Shown here in pieces: positions 18,064-26,435 of a DNA stretch of 64,000 nucleotides. A program made the position numbers and the translations under genes. How positions within the stretch are numbered: position 1 is the stretch's first letter; every line of letters starts with the position of its first letter. The DNA is from Zhaonella formicivorans (lineage in GTDB: Bacteria > Bacillota > DUOV01 > Zhaonellaceae). The notes beneath the pieces are model-generated. The model made no database searches, had not been told where the DNA came from, and was given only the letters and a program-made list of their open reading frames with translations. The stretch spans positions 2,730,001-2,794,000 of the forward strand of contig NZ_CP085524.1 of NCBI RefSeq assembly GCF_004353525.1, read 5' to 3'.

Positions 18064-18831
18064 ATGCTCTTTGATACTCATGCCCATTTAAACGATCCGG
18101 ATTTTGCTGCAGATCTCCCAGCGGCAGTAGCTAGGGCAGAGGAAGCAGGGGTCCGCTTCATAGTAAATGTAGGCTACGATTTGCTTTCCAGCAGGATAGC
18201 TGTAAAGATTGCTGAAAATTACCCCGGATGTTATGCGGCGGTGGGCATCCACCCACACGACGCTGCTAAAGTTATCCAGGAAACTTATACAGAGATAAAA
18301 AAATTGGCTCAGGCAACGAAGGTAGTTGCCATTGGAGAAATTGGCCTGGATTACTACAGGGATTTATCGCCCCGGGAGATACAGCAGGAGGTCTTCAGGG
18401 AACAGATTTCCCTGGCCAAAGAATTAAAGCTGCCGATTATCATCCATGACCGAGATGCTCATGGAGATGTGCTGCAGATAATCAAGGAAGAAAAGGCTGG
18501 GGAAAACGGCGGTATTTTACATTGTTTTTCGGGCAGCTGGGAGATGGCCCGCCAGTGCATGAAATTGGGGTTTTATATTTCTTTGGCTGGGCCTGTTACC
18601 TTTAAAAATGCGCACAGGGTGCAGGATTTAGCAAAACTTATTCCCTTGGACAGCTTGCTGATTGAAACTGACTGCCCCTATTTAACTCCCGAACCCTACC
18701 GGGGAAGGCAGAACGAACCTGCCTATGTGCGGGAAGTAGCCAAGAGAATAGCTGAGCTGAGGAGAACTACTCTGGAAGAGCTGGCGGAAAAGACTTCACA
18801 AAATGCCAAAAAACTTTTTAAGATTCAATAG
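18064..18831 (+). CDS. tatD: TatD-family metal-dependent hydrolase/DNase
   Basis: A 255-residue TIM-barrel hydrolase, B. subtilis YabD type. Metal ligands seen: DTHAHLND (N terminus), IGEIGLDYYRD, IIHDRDAH, HCFSGS and ETDCPYLTPEPYRG. Family members show 3'-5' exonuclease or DNase activity. The ATG is directly adjacent to the metG stop, so the two are translationally coupled, as in many Firmicutes. Confidence 0.94.
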   Translation: MLFDTHAHLNDPDFAADLPAAVARAEEAGVRFIVNVGYDLLSSRIAVKIAENYPGCYAAVGIHPHDAAKVIQETYTEIKKLAQATKVVAIGEIGLDYYRDLSPREIQQEVFREQISLAKELKLPIIIHDRDAHGDVLQIIKEEKAGENGGILHCFSGSWEMARQCMKLGFYISLAGPVTFKNAHRVQDLAKLIPLDSLLIETDCPYLTPEPYRGRQNEPAYVREVAKRIAELRRTTLEELAEKTSQNAKKLFKIQ

Positions 18832-18876
18832 AAAAACCGGCATTATCATGCAACCGGCAGTATAATGCCGGTTTAA
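18832..18876 (+). terminator. terminator after tatD
   Basis: AAAACCGGCATTAT / ATAATGCCGGTTT with a 14-nt loop that itself contains ACCGG. T-rich 3' side. Confidence 0.85.
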
Positions 18877-19064
18877 TTGCTTATTAACCTTTTGTTAACA
18901 AAGCTATGCTACGATGTTATAGGTGAATTTCATATAAATAAATTTCCCGTTGCAGGGTCCAATCAGGGGTTAACGTGTGGGCAATTGAATATTATGTACT
19001 AAGTACCATGGAAAAGGAGTCGAGAGGTTGGTTTTTATCTTTGCATCTCTAAGGAGGGGCTAAG
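18877..19064. other. phoH upstream region
   Basis: Spacer of 188 bp carrying only the RBS of phoH (AAGGAGGGGC). No gene or clear repeat; promoter not assigned. Confidence 0.4.
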
Positions 19065-20393
19065 TTGAGCAAAGTTTTCGTGCTGGATACGAATGTGCTT
19101 TTGCATGATCCAAAGGCAGTATTTGCTTTTGAAGAAAACGAGGTGGTAATTCCTGCTGTAGTTGTGGAAGAGATAGATTCCAAAAAACGCTACCAGGATG
19201 AAATAGGCAGAAATGCCCGCTTAGCGGCACGGATTCTTGACGGGCTGAGGGAAAGAGGCCCGCTGCATACAGGAGTAAAGCTGGATAACGGCGGCACTGT
19301 GCGTGTGGAATTGAACCACCGCTCAGCCGAGACTTTGCGCCGGTATTTTTACGAAGCAAGCAACGACAACAGGATAATTGCGGTGGCGTTTAACCTGCTG
19401 GAAGAAGAGCAGGGTCAAAGGGGGAGGCCGGTAGTCCTGGTCAGCAAGGATGCTATTATGCGCATCAAGGCCGATGCTCTGGGTTTAACCGCCCAGGACT
19501 ACCTGTCGGATAAGATCGTGTATGCGGAACTTTTTGCAGGCTATGAAGAGGTTATGGTTGAACCGGCACTAATCAACTTATTTTACACTGAACACGGACT
19601 CCCTGTTGATTTGCTGGAAACATTAATGCCACAGCTCTGCCCCAATCAATATCTGATCATGAAAGACATTTACGGTTCCTCCAGATCAGCCCTGGGGTTT
19701 TACAACAGTGAACAGCGGCAGGTCCAGCCGCTGAAGCACTTCAGTGAGCCGGTATGGGGAATCATGCCCAGAAACGTCCAGCAGAAAATGGCCATGGACC
19801 TGTTATTGAACGACCAAATCCCTCTGGTTACTTTAACCGGCAAGGCCGGTACGGGAAAAACTCTATTGGCCTTAGCAGCAGGGCTTTTAAAGACCCAGGA
19901 TGAAGGGAAATACAAAAAGCTGCTGGTGGCTCGGCCTATTATTCCTATGGGCCGCGACCTTGGCTTTTTGCCCGGGGACAAGGAGGAGAAAATGCGCCCC
20001 TGGATGCAGCCCATTTACGATAACCTGGAATTTTTGTTTGGTGCCAAAAAGAATGGTGATATTGATGATATTTTGTTGGGAATTAAGAATATCCAAGTGG
20101 AAGCATTGACTTACATCCGGGGCCGCAGTATTCCCAATCAGTTTATCATAATTGATGAGGCCCAGAACTTAACCAGGCATGAAATCAAGACTATTATCTC
20201 CAGGGTTGGCGAGCACAGCAAGATCGTGCTGGTGGGAGATCCGGAGCAAATCGACCATCCCTACCTGGATGCAGCTAACAACGGCTTGACTTGTGTCGTG
20301 GAAAAGTTCAAGGAGAACAGTTTGGCCGGGCATGTCACGCTGCTGAAAGGGGAGAGGTCTCAGCTGGCCCAGCTGGCGGCAGATTTGTTATAG
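19065..20393 (+). CDS. PIN-PhoH family ATPase
   Basis: A 442-residue fusion. Residues 1-140 are a PIN nuclease-type domain (VLDTNVLLHDP with the first acidic residue, and VVVEEIDSKK). Residues about 230-440 are a PhoH P-loop ATPase with Walker A GKAGTGKT near 260 and Walker B FIIIDEAQN near 360. The order and length match YlaK/PhoH2-type proteins, for which RNA helicase-nuclease activity has been described in mycobacteria. TTG start behind AAGGAGGGG. It is monocistronic by context: repeats follow. Confidence 0.92.
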   Translation: MSKVFVLDTNVLLHDPKAVFAFEENEVVIPAVVVEEIDSKKRYQDEIGRNARLAARILDGLRERGPLHTGVKLDNGGTVRVELNHRSAETLRRYFYEASNDNRIIAVAFNLLEEEQGQRGRPVVLVSKDAIMRIKADALGLTAQDYLSDKIVYAELFAGYEEVMVEPALINLFYTEHGLPVDLLETLMPQLCPNQYLIMKDIYGSSRSALGFYNSEQRQVQPLKHFSEPVWGIMPRNVQQKMAMDLLLNDQIPLVTLTGKAGTGKTLLALAAGLLKTQDEGKYKKLLVARPIIPMGRDLGFLPGDKEEKMRPWMQPIYDNLEFLFGAKKNGDIDDILLGIKNIQVEALTYIRGRSIPNQFIIIDEAQNLTRHEIKTIISRVGEHSKIVLVGDPEQIDHPYLDAANNGLTCVVEKFKENSLAGHVTLLKGERSQLAQLAADLL

Positions 20394-20404
20394 ACTGCTG
20401 CTCG

Positions 20405-20480
20405 TCCGGACAGAGGTCAGGGGACACACCCCTATGCAAGATTTATATTTGTTCGGGGAATGTCCCCAATTAATACTCTG
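20405..20480. repeat. GGGGACA-type inverted element
   Basis: AGAGGTCAGGGGACACAC ... GGGGAATGTCCCCAA. The ends are partly inverted, with a spacer around CTATGCAAGATTTATATTTG. A related copy, AGGTCAGGGGACACAATTCC ... GAATGTTCCCAA, is at 36520-36582. It resembles ends seen beside IS200/REP-associated transposases, but no transposase is nearby. Confidence 0.55.
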
Positions 20481-20600
20481 CGCAGAGCGCTCTATGGCTT
20501 GTCATATGTCGCAGCTACACACAATGGATTACAATTTTTCACACGTTGATGGTGTGGCAACAACTTTGTCTACAAGCTGGGCTGTCGGGACTTTAGTTTC
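20481..20600 (-). repeat. MITE-like repeat, copy 1 (truncated)
   Basis: Read on the minus strand it contains GAAAAATTGTAATCCATTGT, GTGTAGCTGCGACATA and CAAGCCATAGAGCGCTCTG. These align base for base with 59930-59999 and partly with 33060-33110. The distal part is missing where the GGGGACA element abuts, so this copy is truncated. Confidence 0.75.
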
Positions 20601-20730
20601 GACAGCTTTTGTTGTTTGTCGGCTTGCATCTTTATGGTAAGTTGAAAAAGGTATGGGACTCTAGGTATAATGGTACTATCTGGTTACTAAGAAAAACAGT
20701 CTGGAAGAGAAAGAGAAGGGAGTAGTTTGG

Positions 20731-21867
20731 ATGCGGGTTGTTGTTGCGCCGGATTCTTATAAAGGCAGCATGTCTGCCGTGGAAGTTGCTGACATAATTG
20801 AAAAGGGGCTAAAAACAGTTTTTCCTGATGCTGAAATTAGCAAAGTGCCTATAGCCGACGGCGGTGAAGGCACGGTAGATGCATTCCTGGCAGCTCTGGG
20901 GGGCGAACGACGGGAGCTGGAAGTAACGGGCCCCTTGGGGGATAAAGTTAAGGCTTTTTTTGGCATACTCCCCGGCGGAGAGACCGCGGTTGTGGAAATG
21001 GCTGCAGCTTCCGGTTTGCCGCTGGTACCGCCCGAAAAGCGCAACCCGCTTGTTACCACCACTTACGGGACGGGGGAGCTAATTAAGGCCGCGCTGGAAG
21101 CAGGGTGCAGCACGATAATTGTAGGTATCGGAGGCAGTGCCACCAATGACGGCGGCATGGGGATGGCACAGGCGCTGGGAATAGGTTTTTATGATTCTAG
21201 GGGCGAGGAATTGGGCTTTGGCGGGGAGAATCTTGGCAAGCTGGCTAAAATCGAGATGGCAGGCCTTAACCCAAAGGTAAAAACAGCTAAAATCTTAGTT
21301 GCCTGTGATGTTGATAATCCCCTATGTGGTCCTCATGGTGCTTCTGCAGTGTTTGGGCCACAGAAAGGTGCCACTCCGGAGATGGTAGAAGTCCTGGACC
21401 GGGGTCTTGCCTGTTTTGCCCGGGTAATCAAAGAGCAGGCAGGTGCCGATATCTTTAATATGCCTGGTGCTGGCGCGGCAGGAGGTTTGGGTGCCGGGCT
21501 GGTAGGACTTTTGGGCGCAGAATTGAGACCCGGAATTGAGATCGTCATTGAGAACACAGGTTTGGCTGAAAAGATCTCCGGGGCCGACTTGGTCATTACC
21601 GGAGAAGGGAGGACTGATTTTCAGACTGCCAGGGGCAAAGCGCCTGTGGGCATTGCCCGGCTGGCAAAAAAATATCAGGTTCCCGTTATAGCCATTTCCG
21701 GCAGTTTAGGCGATGGATACCAGGAGGTATATGAGGCCGGCCTGGATGCTGTTTTCAGCATCGTGCCAGGGCCCATTACCTTGGATATGGCCATGCAAAA
21801 AGGCAAAGACTACCTGTTGGGTCAAGTTGTCAATATAGCTAGGCTGGTTTCTCTTTTTAGGCGCTAG
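20731..21867 (+). CDS. glycerate 2-kinase (GlxK/GarK family)
   Basis: A 378-residue glycerate kinase. Signatures: APDSYKGSMSAVEVADII at the N terminus, IADGGEGTVDAFLAALGG, GIGGSATNDGGMGMAQALG and the C-terminal VITGEGRTDFQTARGKAP. It phosphorylates glycerate, by family mostly to 2-phosphoglycerate. The next gene is a hydroxypyruvate/glyoxylate reductase-type dehydrogenase, so the pair would move glycerate, hydroxypyruvate or tartronate-semialdehyde carbon into glycolysis. RBS GAAGGGAG. Confidence 0.93.
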   Translation: MRVVVAPDSYKGSMSAVEVADIIEKGLKTVFPDAEISKVPIADGGEGTVDAFLAALGGERRELEVTGPLGDKVKAFFGILPGGETAVVEMAAASGLPLVPPEKRNPLVTTTYGTGELIKAALEAGCSTIIVGIGGSATNDGGMGMAQALGIGFYDSRGEELGFGGENLGKLAKIEMAGLNPKVKTAKILVACDVDNPLCGPHGASAVFGPQKGATPEMVEVLDRGLACFARVIKEQAGADIFNMPGAGAAGGLGAGLVGLLGAELRPGIEIVIENTGLAEKISGADLVITGEGRTDFQTARGKAPVGIARLAKKYQVPVIAISGSLGDGYQEVYEAGLDAVFSIVPGPITLDMAMQKGKDYLLGQVVNIARLVSLFRR

Positions 21868-22056
21868 CTTGTGAAGTCAGCGGCAGGGTGGCTCGGTGGG
21901 CCGTGCTGGAAAGTCTTGCATCCCCAGGAGTTATGTTGTAAAATTATCTTTAAATACTTTAATGCTTTAAAATCTTATAACAGCTGTTGACGCATTGAAA
22001 AAGGGCCGCAGGCGGCCCGGATGAGTTAATTTAAACCGCAAAGAGGGAGGAAAAGC

Positions 22057-23037
22057 ATGAGTAAAAGATGGAATGTTTATGTTACCAGGGAGATTCCGAA
22101 GCCGGCTCTTGATTTGCTGGCCCAGCACTGCGATATGGAAGTAAACCCGGAAGACCGGGTGCTGACCAGAGAGGAACTCTTGGAAAAAGTAAAAGGCCGG
22201 GACGGAGTGCTCTGCCTTTTGACTGATACCATTGATGCGGAGGTTTTGGATGCTGCCAAGGGTGCCGTAATCTTTGCCAACTATGCGGTTGGCTTTAATA
22301 ATATAGATGTTCAGGCTGCTACCGAACGGGGGATCCTCATTACCAACACTCCGGGAGTACTTACCGAGACAACTGCCGACATGGCCTGGGCGCTGTTATT
22401 TGCAGTTGCCAGAAGAGTAGTGGAATCCGATAAATACAACAGAGCGGGTAAATTCAAAGGATGGGGACCGCTGCATTTCCTTGGGCAGGAAGTTACAGGT
22501 AAAACCTTGGGGGTTGTTGGCGGCGGCAGGATTGGTACCTCTTTTGCCAGAAAGGCCAAAGGTTTTGATATGACTATCCTGTATACCGATGTGGCTCCCA
22601 ACCCTGAATTTGAGGCTCAAACCGGAGGCAAGTTTGTAGACATGGAAACTCTCCTTAAGGAAGCTGATTTTGTTTCCCTGCATGTGCCTCTTATGCCCGA
22701 AACGAAACACCTTATTGGTGAAAAAGAGCTGAAAATGATGAAGAAGTCAGCCATTCTGATCAATACCTCCCGTGGTCCGGTAGTTGATGAATTAGCTTTG
22801 GTTAAAGCTCTTAAAGAGGGAGAAATCTGGGGAGCGGGCCTGGACGTGTACGAGTGGGAGCCGGAAATGGCACCGGGGCTAGCTGAACTGGACAACGTAG
22901 TGGTCTGCCCCCATATAGCCAGCGCTACATACGAAACCCGCACAAAAATGGGTATGATGGCAGTTGAAAATCTTTTAGCCGGGCTCAGGGGAGAAGTGCC
23001 TCCCAACTGCTTAAATCCGGAAGTTTTGAAAAAGTAA
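22057..23037 (+). CDS. D-2-hydroxyacid dehydrogenase (glycerate/hydroxypyruvate reductase type)
   Basis: A 326-residue NAD(P)-dependent D-2-hydroxyacid dehydrogenase. Rossmann motif GVVGGGRIG near 152-160. Catalytic Arg in INTSRGPVVDE, Glu in the YEWEPE stretch, His in CPHIASAT. Closest in pattern to glyoxylate/hydroxypyruvate reductases (GyaR/GRHPR-like). The upstream glycerate kinase supports this role. RBS AGAGGGAGG. A GGCCGC hairpin (22003-22019) lies upstream without a T run. Confidence 0.92.
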   Translation: MSKRWNVYVTREIPKPALDLLAQHCDMEVNPEDRVLTREELLEKVKGRDGVLCLLTDTIDAEVLDAAKGAVIFANYAVGFNNIDVQAATERGILITNTPGVLTETTADMAWALLFAVARRVVESDKYNRAGKFKGWGPLHFLGQEVTGKTLGVVGGGRIGTSFARKAKGFDMTILYTDVAPNPEFEAQTGGKFVDMETLLKEADFVSLHVPLMPETKHLIGEKELKMMKKSAILINTSRGPVVDELALVKALKEGEIWGAGLDVYEWEPEMAPGLAELDNVVVCPHIASATYETRTKMGMMAVENLLAGLRGEVPPNCLNPEVLKK

Positions 23038-23054
23038 TTATAACGCTGTCACAT

Positions 23055-23085
23055 CGGCCAGGTTTATGACCTGGCTTTTCTTTTT
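23055..23085 (+). terminator. terminator after dehydrogenase
   Basis: GGCCAGGT / ACCTGGCTTTTCTTTTT. Confidence 0.9.
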
Positions 23086-23248
23086 CACTGATTTATATTT
23101 ACCGAATAAAAGATAAATAGTACAATAAAAATATAATATAGCCAGTAATATTCTAGTTGAACAAGGATTTAAAAGTGTAAAAAACATGCAAGGTGGAATG
23201 CTGGATTGGCCTTATGAGGTAGAGTATTAGAGCTTAGGAGGTGCATTC

Positions 23249-23383
23249 ATGGAAAATTGGGTTTCTTCCCTACTTTCTTTTCTTTTTATTATCGGCATTA
23301 TTTTCTTACTTAGCCGGGGCGGCGGCTGAGGCGGATACTCCTCGCATGGTGCATGCGAGTGGAAGCCGAAAAAGAAGGAATAA
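23249..23383 (+). CDS. candidate small membrane selenoprotein (in-frame TGA)
   Basis: A 26-codon frame (MENWVSSLLSFLFIIGII...) encodes one transmembrane segment and ends RGGG at TGA 23327-23329. The frame then continues in register, GGYSSHGACEWKPKKKE, to TAA at 23381, giving 44 residues if TGA is read. A strong RBS (TTAGGAGGTG) precedes the ATG. Eleven nucleotides after the TGA lies a perfect hairpin, CTCGCAT-GGTGC-ATGCGAG (23341-23359), with no T run. Position and a loop starting with GGU resemble bacterial SECIS elements. A single membrane segment, Gly-rich linker and selenocysteine near a basic C terminus would recall eukaryotic SelK in layout only. Alternatives: a 26-residue peptide ending at TGA, or a nonsense mutation. 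Confidence 0.5.
23341..23359 (+). promoter_or_regulatory. SECIS-like stem-loop
   Basis: A 7-bp perfect stem with a GGTGC loop starting 18 nt after the TGA codon at 23327-23329. In E. coli fdhF the corresponding stem starts 11 nt after UGA and carries GGU in the loop. Here the stem also starts 11 nt after UGA. Function is inferred. Confidence 0.45.
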
Positions 23384-23524
23384 GGGACATAGAGTATTTT
23401 TTTAAAAGCTCGGCATAATTTTTTGATAGTGCCAGCTGCCATTTTTACCCAAGAAATACACTATAAAGGAAGTGCAGGACGATTATAAGGTGTTTTTGAA
23501 AAATGTTTTTTATAAGCAGTATAG

Positions 23525-23552
23525 AAAGACCTCCCACAGCCGGGAGGTCTTA
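23525..23552. terminator. terminator downstream of aminotransferase
   Basis: AAAGACCTCCC / GGGAGGTCTT, with A/T-rich flanks. It lies 13 nt beyond the stop of the minus-strand aminotransferase gene. Confidence 0.85.
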
Positions 23553-23564
23553 AATGTAACGTGT

Positions 23565-24743
23565 CTATCTCAGCTTGGCAAGCGCGTCTTTGATCCGCTC
23601 CAGAGCCTTTTCGATATTTTCCACGGAGTTAGCATAGGACAGACGGAGATACCCTTCCCCGTAGGAGCCGAAAGCAGTTCCGCCCAAACAGGCTACACCG
23701 GCTTCATTTAACAGATAGTCGGCGATTTCTTTGCTGGGCTTACCGAAAGAGCTGATATTGGGGAAGACATAGAATGCACCGTTAGGCCGTAAGCAGCTGA
23801 CGCCCGGAATAGCATTTAACCCGTCAACGATAATATCTCGGCGCTTCTTGAATTCAGCCACCATTTTCTCCACTTCGTCCTGGGGACCGGTCAAAGCTTC
23901 TTTACCTGCCATCTGGGTGAAAGCGGCAGTACAGGAATTGGAGTTAACCATCAGCTGAGCAATTCTGGCGGCGATTTCTTTATGCATGACACCAAAACCA
24001 AGCCTCCAACCGGTCATGGCGTAAGTCTTGGAGAAACCGTCAAGAATAATTGTCCAGTCTTTCATACCAGGCAGAGAAGCGATGGAAACCGGCCTATCGT
24101 CAGTATAGACGATGCGGTCGTAGATCTCGTCAGCTAAAACTAAGATTTCTTTGCCCCGCACCAGGTCAGCAATGGCTTCCACGTCTTCCTTGGTTAAGAA
24201 GCCACCTGTAGGGTTTTGCGGGGAGTTGATGATAAGCATTTTGGTTTTCGGAGTAATCAGGTTCTTTAACTCGTTGACATCCAGCCTGAATTGATTTTCC
24301 TCCCTCAAGGGGATGGGTACAGGCTTGGCGCCGACAAACTTGATTACAGACTCGTAAATAGGAAAACCTGGGTTAGGGTAGATGACTTCATCGCCCGGGT
24401 CAACGGTAGCCAGGATGGAGAAAAACATGATCGGCTTACCGCCGGGAACAATCACCACATCTTCAGGATCGGCAGGCACGTTTTTATGCGCGCGCACATA
24501 GTTGGCGATAGTTTCACGGACTTCAGGGATACCGGGAGCCGGCGTGTAATGGGTATATCCGCTGTTTAAAGCCTTGACCCCGGCATCAATAATATTGCGC
24601 GGAGTATCAAAATCCGGTTCCCCGATTTCCAGGTGGACAATGTCCCTCCCTTCAGCCTCTAATTTTTTCGCTTTGGCCAAAACCTCAAAGGCAGTTTCAG
24701 TGCCAAGGTTGGCCATACTCTTGGCGAAAATGTGTTCCATCAT
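23565..24743 (-). CDS. class I/II PLP-dependent aminotransferase
   Basis: A 392-residue aminotransferase of the aspartate-aminotransferase Ib type. Seen: HLEIGEPDFDTP, the NSPQNPTGG loop, LADEIYDRIVY, and the PLP lysine in DGFSKTYAMTGWRLG (about K239). By pattern it could act on aspartate, aromatic amino acids or alanine; substrate is not decidable. The start codon follows GGGAGGAG; two ATGs are adjacent (24743 and 24740). It is the only minus-strand gene in this stretch and stands alone. Confidence 0.92.
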   Translation of the reverse strand: MMEHIFAKSMANLGTETAFEVLAKAKKLEAEGRDIVHLEIGEPDFDTPRNIIDAGVKALNSGYTHYTPAPGIPEVRETIANYVRAHKNVPADPEDVVIVPGGKPIMFFSILATVDPGDEVIYPNPGFPIYESVIKFVGAKPVPIPLREENQFRLDVNELKNLITPKTKMLIINSPQNPTGGFLTKEDVEAIADLVRGKEILVLADEIYDRIVYTDDRPVSIASLPGMKDWTIILDGFSKTYAMTGWRLGFGVMHKEIAARIAQLMVNSNSCTAAFTQMAGKEALTGPQDEVEKMVAEFKKRRDIIVDGLNAIPGVSCLRPNGAFYVFPNISSFGKPSKEIADYLLNEAGVACLGGTAFGSYGEGYLRLSYANSVENIEKALERIKDALAKLR

Positions 24744-24749
24744 GATACA

Positions 24750-25258
24750 TATCTCCTCCCTTAATTAAGTTAATAACCTATAGCAGTTTCCTTTTTACTG
24801 ATGCAAACCTAATTTGCTTCCGCAAGTATTTGTTTATACTATCACAAACTATGTGTTTAGCAATGACGGTAATCCCTGCGGATTTTCCCAGCAAGACTTT
24901 ATAGTGCAACCGCGCGCCCGCCTGCCTGCCTGCCTGAGGAGTGAAGATCCCCAAATATGTAACCCGGATGCGCAGTAAAATTACGGTGTGTTAGCTTGAG
25001 GCCGGCTCAGTTTGCTCACTAATATTTAAACCTTGACTCCCTCATACGTCTCATGCATTTGTCTCTTTGAAGCAATTGAAGAGCTTAAGCCCAGCGCAAC
25101 CTTGCTATAGGTAGTCAAAAATAATTATAACATATTATTTTCGGGAGTATAAGGTAAAATCCTGCCGCTCCTGGTATGAATCATGTATACTTTTATGGTA
25201 ATTATTGCGTTAAAATAAAGTAGGACTTAATTTAGTCCCATATTGCATAAATACTAAC
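24750..25258. other. gene-free stretch
   Basis: About 500 bp without a credible gene. It holds the divergent control region of the aminotransferase and a short CCTG tetranucleotide run (about 24920-24935). A small hairpin GGACTTAATTTAGTCC sits near 25223. AT-rich overall. Confidence 0.5.
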
Positions 25259-25260
25259 AA

Positions 25261-25431
25261 ATGTACTCCAGCGGTTATTCCAACGACCCGGTAATGGCTA
25301 ATTTCCAACAATACGGCTTTAAAGCAGTTATTGCCAAGCCTTATGATGTCGTGGAATTAAGCAAAGTGCTGAAAGAAGTTCTGGCAGCGCCTGAGCTCGA
25401 CTCTGAAACTGAGAAGGCATGTCTTTGTTAA
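25261..25431 (+). pseudogene. C-terminal receiver-domain remnant of a hybrid kinase or response regulator
   Basis: A 56-codon frame reading SSGYSNDPVMANFQQYGFKA, then VIAKPYDVVELSKVLKEVL. This is the C-terminal third of a REC domain: the conserved Lys-Pro pair (AKPY) and the terminal helix are present. The phospho-acceptor Asp and N-terminal part are missing, with a stop codon just upstream in frame. Its stop lies in a terminator hairpin, so the original gene end has survived. The parent was probably a PAS/histidine-kinase-REC hybrid (inference). Confidence 0.7.
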
Positions 25432-25443
25432 AGACATGCCTTT
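25413..25443 (+). terminator. terminator of the receiver remnant
   Basis: AAGGCATGTCTTT / AAAGACATGCCTTT with a 3-nt loop; it spans the stop codon. Confidence 0.85.
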
Positions 25444-25578
25444 CATATTATTCCGTCGCCACTGGGTATAATTCATTCCAAAGCGCTCAACAGTTCATCG
25501 GTGCTGGGGTTACCGTTCTTAGCATAACGGATAACTCCTGTTTTATTCTGTTCTATTTTCTTTCATTATTCCCAGACT

Positions 25579-25734
25579 TGCAAGGACGAACGGAAGAACA
25601 AAGACTTTTTGCGGGAGAAGAGGATAAAAATCTTGGAAGATAAGTTTGCCGAGGTTGTAAACGAGAGCAAAACCCTTGGTTTAAGCCTTACGGAACTGCG
25701 CAAGATGCTGGAGCTATTGTACGAGGAGGTATAA
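25579..25734 (+). pseudogene. GntR (YtrA-type) regulator, C-terminal remnant
   Basis: The frame reads KNKDFLREKRIKILEDKFAE then TLGLSLTELRKMLELLYEEV before TAA. It matches the C-terminal dimerisation tail of YtrA-type GntR regulators. The winged-helix N-terminal domain is gone. The stop is followed after 2 nt by an ATG, as in intact ytrA-ytrB type operons. A different frame through the same DNA (25419-25643) has no RBS and is not a gene. Confidence 0.6.
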
Positions 25735-25736
25735 GC

Positions 25737-25820
25737 ATGGACTATATCTTGGAAGTTAATACCGGGGCAGGGAATTTGCCTAAAGAGGAACTTAGTGCAA
25801 AATTTTCAAATTTAAAGTAA
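25737..25820 (+). pseudogene. ABC-transporter ATPase N-terminal remnant
   Basis: Starts MDYILEVNTGAGN two nucleotides after the GntR remnant and stops after 27 codons. MDYILEVN is a typical beginning of the ATP-binding subunit that follows YtrA-type regulators. Everything after the first eight codons is unrelated, consistent with a deletion fusing it to other sequence. Confidence 0.45.
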
Positions 25821-25983
25821 AATATTAGCAACGAGCGGGTGGAGTGGACGAATTATCAAGCACTCTTAGCTGAAATTAAAAGCGTTAAAGCAGATAATAT
25901 TTGACATTTTATGTTATGAAATGTAATGGAAAAATTAGGTGAGCAGAGTATAGCGGCAGGAAAACATTTAAGGAAGTGAAAAA

Positions 25984-26373
25984 GTGCAAATAATTTACTA
26001 CCCTGATCAAGAAAGAGTAACAGAATGCATGCAGCTGGATGAACCACTTTTAATGCTAGTTAAACATGACGAAAGCGAAATAATTATCTCCTGCATTGAT
26101 GATAGCTTTGAGCATTTAATTCTTCTCAAAAAAGTAGGGTATAGTGAAAGAGAAATTGATAAATATTATCGAATTGTTGTAAATAATGATGGGGCTGACT
26201 GGACTTTTGTCTGCCCCACTGATTATTTAGGGATAACGGACAGAGAAACCAGGATTAAAAGGTTTTATAACAATGGGATTGAGACAATAACGAAGGCTTT
26301 AAAGCTGATCGGGTACGAAGTGGAGATTAATATACCCAAAAGATATAGAAGGCATTTAGATATATTCAACTAA
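25984..26373 (+). CDS. hypothetical protein
   Basis: A 129-residue soluble protein, not recognised. It is rich in alternating strands and acidic residues (MLVKHDESEIIISCIDDS) and ends with a basic tail (PKRYRRHLDIF). It has no membrane segment, cysteine motif or catalytic signature. GTG start with AAGGAAGTG upstream. It follows the debris region and precedes tex by 60 nt. Codon use looks ordinary for the window. A promoter-like TTGACA at 25901 may serve it. Confidence 0.6.
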   Translation: MQIIYYPDQERVTECMQLDEPLLMLVKHDESEIIISCIDDSFEHLILLKKVGYSEREIDKYYRIVVNNDGADWTFVCPTDYLGITDRETRIKRFYNNGIETITKALKLIGYEVEINIPKRYRRHLDIFN

Positions 26374-26435
26374 CGAACTTGTATAAAAAATACAATTCAA
26401 CATAACGCACTACTTTAGATAAAGGAGAGAAGTCT

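Noticed and set aside
23341-23359. Hairpin after the TGA as an intrinsic terminator
   Set aside because: No T run follows (the next bases are TGGAAGCC) and the reading frame continues through it.
25419-25643. 74-codon plus-strand frame
   Set aside because: Out of frame with the GntR-like remnant, no RBS, and it begins inside a terminator.
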